This document shows positions 8,467 to 16,660 of a stretch of DNA of 46,390 nucleotides, one piece after another. Origin of the DNA: Paludibacteraceae bacterium (GTDB lineage Bacteria; Bacteroidota; Bacteroidia; Bacteroidales; Paludibacteraceae); the NCBI GenBank assembly GCA_905235505.1, contig CAJOMJ010000019.1, forward strand, positions 1-46,390. Direction: 5' to 3'. How positions within the stretch are numbered: the first letter of the stretch is position 1; every line of letters starts with the position of its first letter. The notes beneath the pieces were generated by a model. It was not told the DNA's origin, ran no database searches, and saw nothing but the letters and a program-made list of their open reading frames with translations. A program made the translations under genes and the position numbers.

Positions 8467-9903
8467 TTATTGCTTATCGTTGGGGGAGTGGAGTATTTCC
8501 CAATGACCTCCGAAATCACCACCGACACGGCGGATGATACCAATTTCTCGGAGTTTTTGTATGTGTTTGTCGATACCCCTTGGATTCTTTCCTAACTTAG
8601 CCGCTATTTGCGAAATGGTAACATTAGGATTTTCCGAAATAATCTCTACAATACTCTTCCGCGTACCTGTCAACGTACTTGTCAACGTACTTGTCAACGT
8701 ACTCGTCTCCGTAGTGGTCTCCGTAGTGGTCTGTGAACCGGTTTGACTGCCAATCAAAGTGCCATCGGTCATCTTCAGGTTAACATTATTCCTTCGGAAT
8801 GTTACCAAAACGCCGCCTTGTTTTGATTCGATAGTGGGTTTGGGTAAGCCTGCTGCTACAAATCCATCACAGATTTTCTTCCAGCCACGCCCCCAAGACT
8901 CAATGAAGCCTGCCTTATAGAATACAAAGGCGAGGTTCTTGTTTCTCGGATAGGAAGCGTGCACATCTTCGATATTCTCCGGAGTGATTTTATCCGGGAG
9001 TTCACCATCATTCCATATCTCCACATAATGATCCCAGACGCGCATTTGTATTTGCGGACCCAAATAGTCCTTATGGCAAATGGCATTATACAAGATTTCA
9101 CGCAGAGCATCTTCGGGAACCTCCAGTTTCTCTATGCGTTGTAAGCCCTCATAATGGATAGGCATAGTCAGGAACTTGTCTTTGAGCATCCATATCACGC
9201 GGTCCGCCATCTGAATAATACTGCTCTCTATCATCTCTTGCGATGAGAGATCCGCAATGTTCGTATGGAATCTGCCTATCTTAAACTCCGTTCCTGTAAA
9301 ATAACGTCCGGGCTTTTTGCAGAACAATAGCAGAGCCGCGTTCTTTAAGTGTCCCTCATCATCCATCAGATGCAGGTTTTGCAGTACGGTAGTTGTGGGT
9401 GCATTTGCTTCCGCAGGGTCGATACGTCCCGCTTGAATACCTTTTTGCAGGAAATAGTCTATCGCTCCGCGATCCAAATCATCCACGGTGGCACGTTCAT
9501 GCACCATATCGTCCCATGAGCGTCCCATCTTCTTGAGCATAAAGTTTTGCAGGGCTACGCCATTCAATTCCTGCAATGTGCTGCCGGAACGGAAATAATA
9601 TTTGCCCTTGTAACTGATAGGTACGTTACTCGGCAATACGGCTATCTCTATATAGTCTTTGCCGTCCTGATTGAGCAGATTGACATCCGCTACTAATCCA
9701 AGAAACGCCACCACCTTGTTCGGAATATCCTCGGACAATTTATGTGCATTCTCCACACCGCAAACTTCGCCTTTGTCGTTTATGCCAATATAGAGTCTGC
9801 CGCCCTGCGCATTGGCAAAGCCGCACAACCATTTGACGTATTCGTCACGCCATGACTCTTTGTATTCGGTATTCTGACTTTCTCTTGGTCCTATTGTACT
9901 CAT
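8467..9903 (-). CDS. AlbA_2 (Schlafen-like) ATP-binding protein with C-terminal winged helix
   Basis: The 478-residue protein opens with an AlbA_2 domain (TEYKESWRDEYVKWLCGFAN, then GGRLYIGINDKGEVCGVE). A middle region typical of the RecG-like putative transcriptional regulator family follows (EILYNAICHKDY; FIESWGRGWKKI). After a Thr-rich linker (TETTTETSTLTSTLTSTL, encoded by 12-bp repeats) comes a winged helix ending GHWEIL. The ATG at 9903 is preferred; the frame also allows a TTG at 9915. It lies between hsdM and hsdS, 14 bp after the first and 4 bp before the second. AlbA_2 proteins in restriction operons may regulate or add a nucleic-acid-acting activity, but the role here is unproven. 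Confidence 0.85.
   Translation of the reverse strand: MSTIGPRESQNTEYKESWRDEYVKWLCGFANAQGGRLYIGINDKGEVCGVENAHKLSEDIPNKVVAFLGLVADVNLLNQDGKDYIEIAVLPSNVPISYKGKYYFRSGSTLQELNGVALQNFMLKKMGRSWDDMVHERATVDDLDRGAIDYFLQKGIQAGRIDPAEANAPTTTVLQNLHLMDDEGHLKNAALLLFCKKPGRYFTGTEFKIGRFHTNIADLSSQEMIESSIIQMADRVIWMLKDKFLTMPIHYEGLQRIEKLEVPEDALREILYNAICHKDYLGPQIQMRVWDHYVEIWNDGELPDKITPENIEDVHASYPRNKNLAFVFYKAGFIESWGRGWKKICDGFVAAGLPKPTIESKQGGVLVTFRRNNVNLKMTDGTLIGSQTGSQTTTETTTETSTLTSTLTSTLTGTRKSIVEIISENPNVTISQIAAKLGKNPRGIDKHIQKLREIGIIRRVGGDFGGHWEILHSPNDKQ
8665..8736. repeat. six 12-bp tandem units in the AlbA_2 gene linker
   Basis: Units such as ACTTGTCAACGT (three near-perfect copies from 8665) and AGTGGTCTCCGT (variant copies to 8736) repeat every 12 bp. 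Each encodes four residues (TLTS or TETT on the minus strand), so gain or loss of units changes linker length without a frameshift. Confidence 0.85.
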
Positions 9904-9917
9904 GGTAACAGACAATT

Positions 9918-11684
9918 TTATCGTTGCATAATGGATTTGAGGAGTTCTTGCTCTTGTTGCTCCAAGTCTTGCAGAGACGCAAAGATTTCTTCGCTGCTAC
10001 GCGGCGCAACGTACTTGTAGAACTCACGGGTAAAAGGAATCTCGTAGCCTATTTTGTTTTTCTTCCCGTCTATCCATGCGTCCGGAGCGTATGGCAACAC
10101 ATTGCGCTGCATGTATTCGTTCACATCCTCTATCCATGGAATCGACTCCGTGTCACGTTTTTTTGTGTCGGGCTGCTTGGTACCTTTCTTCAATACCGGT
10201 TTGCCGGCTTCGTCTAACAGAGGTTGCTCCACCGTCACTTTGGAATACTTGAAATCAAAGCGGTTCTTGATCTTACATTCCACTTTCAGTTCTCCGTCCT
10301 TCCACACGCCATCTTCAAACGCCTTGTATGCTTTGGAGACAAGGGCTATACAAGGCTCTGTGAACTCGTTGCGCTTGTTGCCAATTGGCTTGCGGCGTTT
10401 CTCGCAACACTTGCTTGCATCAATCAGTTGCACCTTGCCCAACCGCTCCGGCGACTTGTGCTTGGTAACAATCCATATATAGGTGGCAATGCCGGTATTG
10501 TAGAACATGTCGTTCGGTATCTGCACGATAGCCTCTAACCAATCGTTCTCCAACAGGTAGCCACGAATATTGCTTTCGCCGCTTCCGGCATCTCCTTTGA
10601 ATAACGGCGAACCGTTTTGGATGATTGCCATGCGTCCGGTCTCTTTCAGTTTGGCTATCCCATTGAGCATAAAAAGCTGCTGGCTGTCGCCTATAGCCGG
10701 TAGTCCGGGTGCGAAACGCCCTGCCTCGCCGCGTTGGTACTCTTCCTCCACGCTCTTTTTCTCGTTCTTCCACTCGATACCGAAAGGCGGATTGGAGATG
10801 ATATAGTCAAACTCATAGCCTGTGAACCGGTCATTGGAAAGCGTGTTGCCGTGTTTCATATTCTCTGCGTTACCGCCCTTGATAAGCATATTGGCTTTGG
10901 CGATAGCAAAGGTTTTTTCGTTGAGTTCCTGCCCGAACTCGGTCAGAACAGCCGCAGGGTCTATTTCATGCAGTTTTTCTGAAAGACAATCAAGCATCTG
11001 GCCGGTACCCATTGCCATATCATAGATAGTGGCGGTTATTCCCTCTTGCTCCAAACGCGCCCGATCCGGTGCGACCAATAGTTCAGCCATCAGATAGATG
11101 ATGTCGCGTGCCGTGAAATGCGCTCCGGCTTGCTCATCGTAACTCTCGGAGAACTTACGCACCAATTCCTCGAAGATATATCCCATATCCACGGCAGAGA
11201 TAGCATCCGCTCCCATATAGGCTTTCCTGGAACAAAACTCCTGTATGACATTATACAGAATGCCGTTGTTGTCCAGTTTGTTTATCTCCTTGTCAAAATC
11301 GAACTTCTCAATAATATCTATCACATTTGGCGAGAAATGCTGAAGGTAGTTCTTGAAATTATCCTTGATATTGTCGGGATCACCCAAAAGGTCCTCAAAG
11401 GTAAACTTGGAGGTGTTGTAAAACTGATAGCCGGAAGCCTTGCGCAAGAAACCGTCACGTACTTGGATGTTACGTGCTTTCAGTTTTTCATCCTCGTCCA
11501 AAACGGCTTGTTTGGTAGCTGCAAGCGTATCGCTGAAACGCTTGATGACGCACATAGGCAGAATGACATCGCCGTACTCGTGAGGCTTGTATGTCCCCAC
11601 CAACTTATCCGCAATCGCCCAAATAAGATTGGCTTTCTCTTGGATATTCGCGGTTGTTCGTTGTGTCAGTTCGGATATAGACAT
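9918..11684 (-). CDS. hsdM: Type I restriction-modification DNA methyltransferase subunit M
   Basis: This is the N6-adenine methyltransferase of the type I system, which pairs with HsdS to methylate the host site. Of the 588 residues, the N-terminal HsdM_N helical domain covers about 1-160. The AdoMet motif is DMAMGTGQMLDCL (about 222-234), and the catalytic motif is SNPPFG at about 297-302. A C-terminal helix (DLEQQEQELLKSIMQR) likely docks onto HsdS. The ATG at 11684 is chosen because it lies one base after the DUF2971 stop and gives MSISELTQRT, a usual N-terminus; an upstream in-frame ATG at 11711 would overlap that gene by 26 bp. No damage is seen. Confidence 0.95.
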   Translation of the reverse strand: MSISELTQRTTANIQEKANLIWAIADKLVGTYKPHEYGDVILPMCVIKRFSDTLAATKQAVLDEDEKLKARNIQVRDGFLRKASGYQFYNTSKFTFEDLLGDPDNIKDNFKNYLQHFSPNVIDIIEKFDFDKEINKLDNNGILYNVIQEFCSRKAYMGADAISAVDMGYIFEELVRKFSESYDEQAGAHFTARDIIYLMAELLVAPDRARLEQEGITATIYDMAMGTGQMLDCLSEKLHEIDPAAVLTEFGQELNEKTFAIAKANMLIKGGNAENMKHGNTLSNDRFTGYEFDYIISNPPFGIEWKNEKKSVEEEYQRGEAGRFAPGLPAIGDSQQLFMLNGIAKLKETGRMAIIQNGSPLFKGDAGSGESNIRGYLLENDWLEAIVQIPNDMFYNTGIATYIWIVTKHKSPERLGKVQLIDASKCCEKRRKPIGNKRNEFTEPCIALVSKAYKAFEDGVWKDGELKVECKIKNRFDFKYSKVTVEQPLLDEAGKPVLKKGTKQPDTKKRDTESIPWIEDVNEYMQRNVLPYAPDAWIDGKKNKIGYEIPFTREFYKYVAPRSSEEIFASLQDLEQQEQELLKSIMQR

Positions 11685-11685
11685 A

Positions 11686-12525
11686 TTACATTCTAAATAT
11701 TTTATAAACAAACTTTTTCTTTGCCAGTTTGAGCATTGGGAGATGAGCGTTCTTGTCTATCTGTATCTCCTCAAGAATTGGTTTTAGACAAAGAGCTTTC
11801 TCATCTATACTCATTTGGTAGATTTTAATATTCGGATTTAGTTTGACAAGAGCATAATTGGTGATTTTTTCTTTCAGTTCCGGATCTACATGTATGCCGA
11901 AATAGATAGATTCAAAACATTCTCCCTTCAAAGGCATATAATGGCGCACCTCTCTCCAATCTATCTCTCCTTTTCGGTCTGCTTGTTCCATCGTTAACTC
12001 GGCATACATGCCAGAAGGATCCTTGACTACTAATCTCACCTCTTGCTCATACTCCCATTTCTTGTCTTTCGTTTCCCATTGAAAATACCATGATGCTTGG
12101 TTACACAGCTGACGTTCCGCAATATCTTGGTATTTTACCTCCAATTCCAACGGTTCCAGATATATTGTGCCAAACATCGGAGGATAATTCTTCTTAACTT
12201 CATCCATGTTCAGACCTATGCAAATCCCGCGATGGTTGGCGCAATAATGACTCCACATCAGCATGGAATCGTTGACTTTCGACAGGCTGCACAGCCAAGT
12301 GGCGTTTCGCAAATTTAGAGCATCATTTTCTTCTATCTCCATTAACCATTCCTTCGGTATCCCTCCTTGTGTCATGGGATCCGGAATGTTGGAATAGTCC
12401 ATCAGAGAAGGGGAGCAATCAAATGGATCGTTCAGTTGTGAGGCGTTTGTGAATTGGAGATTAGAATACGCGACCATACATTTCGCGCCCGTCACATCCA
12501 AATATTTATATAATGTTCTCCCCAT
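11686..12525 (-). CDS. DUF2971 family protein
   Basis: The 279-residue protein shows family hallmarks: LYKYLD near the N-terminus, QFTNASQLNDPFDC, LMWSHYCANHRGICIGLN at about 89-106, and KWEYEQEVRLVV at about 156-167. The conserved WSHY..H(K/R)G and W..E.EVR motifs make family membership clear. Its biochemical function is unknown; DUF2971 genes are often found in accessory and defence regions. The gene is translationally coupled to hsdM (stop one base before the hsdM ATG), so it belongs to the restriction operon. The separation from the broken AlbA_2 gene upstream is about 100 bp and contains no clear promoter. Confidence 0.8.
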   Translation of the reverse strand: MGRTLYKYLDVTGAKCMVAYSNLQFTNASQLNDPFDCSPSLMDYSNIPDPMTQGGIPKEWLMEIEENDALNLRNATWLCSLSKVNDSMLMWSHYCANHRGICIGLNMDEVKKNYPPMFGTIYLEPLELEVKYQDIAERQLCNQASWYFQWETKDKKWEYEQEVRLVVKDPSGMYAELTMEQADRKGEIDWREVRHYMPLKGECFESIYFGIHVDPELKEKITNYALVKLNPNIKIYQMSIDEKALCLKPILEEIQIDKNAHLPMLKLAKKKFVYKIFRM

Positions 12526-12595
12526 TTTGTTCTATTTGTGTCTCGGTCATCGCTCGGTATTCTCACGTTCATCGGTCGGTCATATCTATGAAAGT

Positions 12596-12636
12596 GACAT
12601 TTACTACGACATTTACTACGACATTTACTACGACAT
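12596..12636. repeat. 12-bp tandem repeat over the end of the broken AlbA_2 gene
   Basis: GACATTTACTAC is repeated three times from 12596 to 12631 and partly to 12636. On the minus strand each unit contains TAG and TAA in the frame of the upstream gene. The gene's stop (12628-12630) is therefore inside the array. The spacing equals that of the array in the intact homologue. Confidence 0.85.
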
Positions 12637-13658
12637 CTTAATGTTTCTTTCGCCAGTTTTATCGCTTCCTTCCCTAATAAGTATGCCTTTCTCAAATAAT
12701 TTGGCAAAATCCCGTTGTATTGTTCGCGAATTTACATTCAATTTATTTGCCAATTCAACTGCTGTTATGGAATGATTTTTTTCTACCAATTCAAGTATCT
12801 TCTTCTGTCGTTCTGTAATATCCAAATCTGCTATTTCATGCACATTAGTATCCGGAATGTCCAACTCAACTTTGCGTTGAATAGTTACAGATGCGCCACC
12901 AAATGAATTTTCAATCATCGGGAAGGGAATACGGGCATCGGCAAACTCCAAACTAACCTTGTCGAAACCGCGTCCCCAGTTCTCATATTACCGCCCACTT
13001 CATCTTGAAACATCAGATCCGAAGGACGCGAGCCAAATCGTCCCAATCGGAAATATGAGTTGATAAAGAAATGTTGCGGATTTTTTCCAAATAACAATAC
13101 TGCGGCGTTTTTCAGTTTTCCATCCTCGGTCAGCAAATCCAGATTTTGCAAAACTTTCTTTGGCGTATCGTGCATATTTTGGATAGGGATACGGCCAGCT
13201 TTGACAGCATTATTTAAGAAAAAGACAACTGCCTGACGGTCAATATCCTTAAGGCTTGCATATTGATTCGGCGTTTGCTCGAAGTCAACTCCTATCTTGT
13301 CAAATAGGAAATCGCGTAAAGCTGTTCCGTTCATTTCCTGCAATGTAGAACCGCTGCGAATGTAGTATTTCCCGTGATAGGAAATGGGTTGGCTACTCGG
13401 ATTGATATGGATGGAGATATATTCTTTCCCGTCTTCGGTTAGGAGATTTACATCCGCCAAGATGCCCATCAGTTGGTTAATTCGGTTCGGGAGATTTTCC
13501 AGTAACGAATGTGCATTGTCAATCCCGCACACATTCCCAATGTCATCAATGCCGATATATAGCGTACCGCCTTGCGCGTTCGCAAAGCCGCAGATATATT
13601 GCAGGTATTCATCCCGCCAGGATTGTTTGAATTCTATGTTCTGGTTCTCGGTATTCAT
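12628..13658 (-). pseudogene. AlbA_2 winged-helix regulator broken by an internal deletion
   Basis: The N-terminal frame from the ATG at 13658 is a normal AlbA_2 protein (IEFKQSWRDEYLQYICGFAN, then DDIGNVCGIDNAHS) down to LMFQDEV. Near 12982-12990 the frame switches, and the second frame continues with ENWGRGFDKVSLEFADARIP and a winged helix (ITAVELANKLNVNSRTIQRD) to a TAG at 12628. In the intact homologue about 120 residues lie between these points, including the EILYNAI..KD core. The gene has thus lost roughly 360 bp out of frame. It is the first gene of the operon and has its own good promoter. A truncated AlbA_2-only protein of about 225 native residues plus a foreign tail could still be made. 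Confidence 0.8.
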
Positions 13659-13695
13659 TGTAGTTCCTAATTTTGTTCTGAACGCAAACTTCGTG

Positions 13696-13726
13696 CAAAT
13701 TTACAACTTTTTTCTGAAATATGCAA
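13696..13726 (-). promoter_or_regulatory. promoter for the restriction operon
   Basis: On the minus strand TTGC (13726-13723), a 19-bp spacer and TAAATTTG (13703-13696) match the Bacteroidetes consensus. It lies 38 bp upstream of the ATG of the broken AlbA_2 gene, and I see no other strong promoter down to hsdR. The rest of the roughly 300 bp to tpiA holds only the tpiA terminator. Confidence 0.6.
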
Positions 13727-13902
13727 GGGAATTTAGAGTTTTTTTTTCATTTTGGATGCAATTACAAGTCTTGTTCTTTTCTCTGTCATTGATTGGGGGA
13801 GGGGAGAGCGGATAACAACCATTACAACTGACCTGATTTCCTATGACCTGTAGGTTTGAATTTTGTTATATCCTAATAAATACAGAAGAGATGATAAATA
13901 CA

Positions 13903-13929
13903 GAAGAGACGGGCATCGCTCGTCTCTTC
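13903..13929 (-). terminator. terminator hairpin after tpiA
   Basis: GAAGAGACG and CGTCTCTTC form a perfect 9-bp stem around a 9-nt loop, about 30 bp beyond the tpiA stop. The sequence following on the minus strand is only moderately T-rich. A short direct repeat (AAATACAGAAGAGA) sits beside it. Confidence 0.6.
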
Positions 13930-13957
13930 CGTTGGATAACCGCTATTGACGGATATG

Positions 13958-14707
13958 TTATCTTGCTTCGATAATTGTAAGGAAGTCAGGGGCTTTAAGT
14001 GAAGCGCCGCCAATCAGACCACCGTCAACATCGGGGTTGGCAAAGAGTTCGGCAGCGTTCTTCGCATTGCAGGAGCCGCCATAGAGAATAGTGGTGTTGT
14101 CTGCCACCTCATTGCCGTATTTCTCTGCTATGAGCGAGCGGATATAGGCGTGCATCTCCTGTGCTTGCTCGGGAGTAGCGGTAAGACCTGTGCCGATAGC
14201 CCAGACAGGCTCGTAGGCGAGAGTGATGTTTGCCCACTGCTCTGCGCTGAGGTTGAACACCGAGCCTTCCAGTTGTGCCTTCACTACTTCGTTTTGCTTG
14301 CCCGCCTCACGTTCTTCTTTCACTTCACCGATACAGAAGATAGGTTTGAGGTTGTTCTCAAGAGCCAATAATACTTTCTCGCGCAGTATCTCGGGAGTCT
14401 CATGATAGTATGCACGGCGCTCTGAGTGACCGAGAATGCAGTATTCAGCTCCTGTGGAAGCTACCATGGCGGCACTAACCTCACCGGTGTAAGCACCTGA
14501 CACTTTGTCGGCACAGTTCTCGGCAGCTACCTTTACGGGAGTCCCCTTCAGGAGTTCTGCCACTGTAGCAAGATGAATGAAAGGAGTGCCGATAACAACT
14601 GCACATTTGGGGTTCTTTACTGATTGTTTCAATTCTGTAGCGAGTGCTACACCTTCCTGCAGGGTCTTGTTCATTTTCCAATTGCCTGCAACCATTTTTG
14701 TTCTCAT
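13958..14707 (-). CDS. tpiA: triosephosphate isomerase
   Basis: It interconverts glyceraldehyde 3-phosphate and dihydroxyacetone phosphate in glycolysis and gluconeogenesis, in the cytoplasm. The 249-residue length is normal. The active-site residues are all visible: Asn9 and Lys11 in AGNWKMN, His94 in ILGHSERR, and Glu166 in [11 protein letters not shown]. The phosphate-binding [12 protein letters not shown] and GLIGGASL motifs are near the end. It is the last gene of a three-gene minus-strand unit with the DoxX and DUF1599 genes, an arrangement common in Bacteroidales, and is followed by a hairpin terminator. Confidence 0.98.
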   Translation of the reverse strand: MRTKMVAGNWKMNKTLQEGVALATELKQSVKNPKCAVVIGTPFIHLATVAELLKGTPVKVAAENCADKVSGAYTGEVSAAMVASTGAEYCILGHSERRAYYHETPEILREKVLLALENNLKPIFCIGEVKEEREAGKQNEVVKAQLEGSVFNLSAEQWANITLAYEPVWAIGTGLTATPEQAQEMHAYIRSLIAEKYGNEVADNTTILYGGSCNAKNAAELFANPDVDGGLIGGASLKAPDFLTIIEAR

Positions 14708-14746
14708 TGTTGTATGTGTATATAGTTTGATAGTTGTTTGACGTGG

Positions 14747-15856
14747 TTATCTGTTCCGGAGGTTGTATTTGTCAACAACGGTGCCTTCCTGCAAAACCAT
14801 CACTCCAGGATTGGCACGTACAATGGTCTTGAGTGTCACAGGGTCGGTCTGGCAGAAGTGCTCGGTTGACAGTTTGTCGGTCCTCTGTGTGAAGTCAACG
14901 ATATCGTCTTCTCCGCTTCCGGTGAGCACATAGCAGGGGTGCCCTTCTACCAGCGCATCCTCAAGAAGGTCTTCAATCTTACCTGCTTGTTTAGTGTCCG
15001 CTTTCTTCAGGTCATACATTACTATGAGTACGGCTTTTTCAGCGGAAAGCACGTCATCGGTGATGTCATCGCCGTCAAGGGTGATGATTTCAAAGTCGTG
15101 AACAGGAGGCTCATAGCCTTTCTTTATCAGTTTCGACTGCTGGTCAACAAAAGTCCAAGTGGAATCTCCTTTAGGATAATTGTCAAGGGTGAAGATTTGC
15201 TGTCTGCCGTCTTTCTCGTATATAAACTGAACTTCGTACATGTCCGGTTCTGCATCCTCGGGATACTCCATGAGTTCAGGAATGTTGTTGCCGACCTTAT
15301 ATGGACGGAAATCCATTACCGGCAGATGCAGACGTGCATAGAGCATGAAACTTAATACGAATATGAGTGCTATAGAGCTGATGCCAAGTTCAACCTGCCA
15401 TTGAAACAACCCGGGAATATGCCGTTTGGTCAAGAGCAGAATGATGACAAGCGCAAGCAGTACTATATTCTTCCAGAATGTAGCCCGGTTGCTTATTACG
15501 AGTGCATCGCCAAAGCAACCGCAGTCGCTTACCGGGTTGGCAATGGCAATATACAGCGTGAGCGGTGTCATCACAAGCATCATCAGCAATGCGAGCCAAC
15601 TCGTCCATTGAGTCTTTATGTTGAGCAGCAGGCATATTCCAAGCACGAACTCGAAAACTATAAGGCACCATGCCGCAGGTTCTGCAAGCGGAATGAAACT
15701 GTTGAAGAATCCCCCGAATGCCTTCAGGTAGTCTTCTATTTTGTAGGTAGTGCCGAGCGGGTCAACTGCTTTGACAAAACCTGAGAAGACGAATGTTATA
15801 CCAAGCAGTGTGCGTGCCACTGACCCTGTGATATGCAGTGCTTTGTTAGTTTTCAT
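14747..15856 (-). CDS. DoxX-family membrane protein with C-terminal soluble domain
   Basis: The 369-residue protein has a DoxX/MauE-like N-terminal half with four membrane segments (about 14-30, 62-80, 87-107 and 128-141), then a fifth at about 155-174. The motif NPVSDCGCFGDALV holds a Cys-x-Cys pair (112/114), as in MauE-type proteins linked to thiol redox. The remaining 190 residues are soluble, probably periplasmic, and may be thioredoxin-like in fold (VLIVMYDLKKAD; HPCYVLTGS), although no CxxC is present. The start overlaps the DUF1599 stop by 11 bp and tpiA follows 39 bp after. A role in envelope redox chemistry is only inferred. Confidence 0.8.
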   Translation of the reverse strand: MKTNKALHITGSVARTLLGITFVFSGFVKAVDPLGTTYKIEDYLKAFGGFFNSFIPLAEPAAWCLIVFEFVLGICLLLNIKTQWTSWLALLMMLVMTPLTLYIAIANPVSDCGCFGDALVISNRATFWKNIVLLALVIILLLTKRHIPGLFQWQVELGISSIALIFVLSFMLYARLHLPVMDFRPYKVGNNIPELMEYPEDAEPDMYEVQFIYEKDGRQQIFTLDNYPKGDSTWTFVDQQSKLIKKGYEPPVHDFEIITLDGDDITDDVLSAEKAVLIVMYDLKKADTKQAGKIEDLLEDALVEGHPCYVLTGSGEDDIVDFTQRTDKLSTEHFCQTDPVTLKTIVRANPGVMVLQEGTVVDKYNLRNR

Positions 15857-16391
15857 GTTGTCCTTCTGCTTTTATGAGGTTGAACACAGCGTAGTTTATC
15901 ATATCGTAGTAGTTGCCGTCCACGCCTTCCGACACAAGGGTCTTGCCGTTGTTCTGGAGTATGGTTTTGTTGCGCAGAATCTTGTTGAAGATGAGGTCGG
16001 TTATGGCTTCTTTGTCCATATCACGCCACGCTTCACCATAGTCATGGTTCTTTCTGCTCATGAGTTCTTTGGATTGGGCGATATACTTGTCGTAGTAGGA
16101 TGTCGCTTCATCTGCGGTCATGTCAACATTGTCTGCATACCCGAGCTCGTCCTGAATAAGTCCGATAACGGAGTAGTTGACGATAGCCATAAATTCGCCG
16201 ATGGTATCTTCACCTACGAGGTTCACACCTGTAGTCTCAATCTCGCGTATGCGTTTGGCTTTGATAAACAACTGGTTGACTACAGAGATAGGCCGCATGG
16301 TGCGCCACGACGGACCATAGTCTTTCATCTTGAATACAAAGATGTTGCGGCAACGGGCAATTATGATGTCAAATGCTTGTTCGGTGGTCAT
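15846..16391 (-). CDS. DUF1599 domain protein
   Basis: The ATG at 16391 gives 181 residues (MTTEQAFDIIIARCR). The frame is open nine codons further, but those would lie inside the promoter's transcript start. The protein is a tandem duplication of one motif: KMKDYGPSWRTMRP in the first half and KNHDYGEAWRDMDK in the second, each followed by a (D)LI..K..R stretch. This pattern is typical of DUF1599, which resembles all-alpha nucleotide pyrophosphohydrolases of the MazG/dUTPase superfamily. A house-cleaning role is possible but unproven. It is first in the operon with the DoxX gene and tpiA. Confidence 0.8.
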   Translation of the reverse strand: MTTEQAFDIIIARCRNIFVFKMKDYGPSWRTMRPISVVNQLFIKAKRIREIETTGVNLVGEDTIGEFMAIVNYSVIGLIQDELGYADNVDMTADEATSYYDKYIAQSKELMSRKNHDYGEAWRDMDKEAITDLIFNKILRNKTILQNNGKTLVSEGVDGNYYDMINYAVFNLIKAEGQHEN

Positions 16392-16415
16392 ATATACAGA
16401 AAATATATTAGCGTG

Positions 16416-16446
16416 CAAAGATAATACTTTTCACGCTAATACGCAA
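16416..16446 (-). promoter_or_regulatory. promoter for the DUF1599-DoxX-tpiA operon
   Basis: TTGC (16446-16443), a 19-bp spacer and TATCTTTG (16423-16416) match the Bacteroidetes promoter. The -7 element ends 24 bp upstream of the ATG at 16391. The rest of the gap to 16660 shows no gene. Confidence 0.65.
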
Positions 16447-16660
16447 GTGCTGTTTTTCGGCAGGCAGGTGTTCAGGTTCAACATCAAAGTCCAAATTTGG
16501 TAAAAATGTATGAATATGCAATTGTATGGTGTCATGAACTAGAGTTTTTCATTTCCGTCATTGTGACGCTGTTGTCAATAATTGTGTCAGAATCTGTCCT
16601 CTATGTAGAGAACTGAAAGCCTCCTCTTTTCTTGCACTTCCAAGTTGAACTCAGTCTCAA

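Noticed and set aside
12492..12707. 71-residue frame with CRSK repeats
   Set aside because: It arises from reading the 12-bp tandem repeat in an off frame and overlaps the winged-helix end of the broken AlbA_2 gene.
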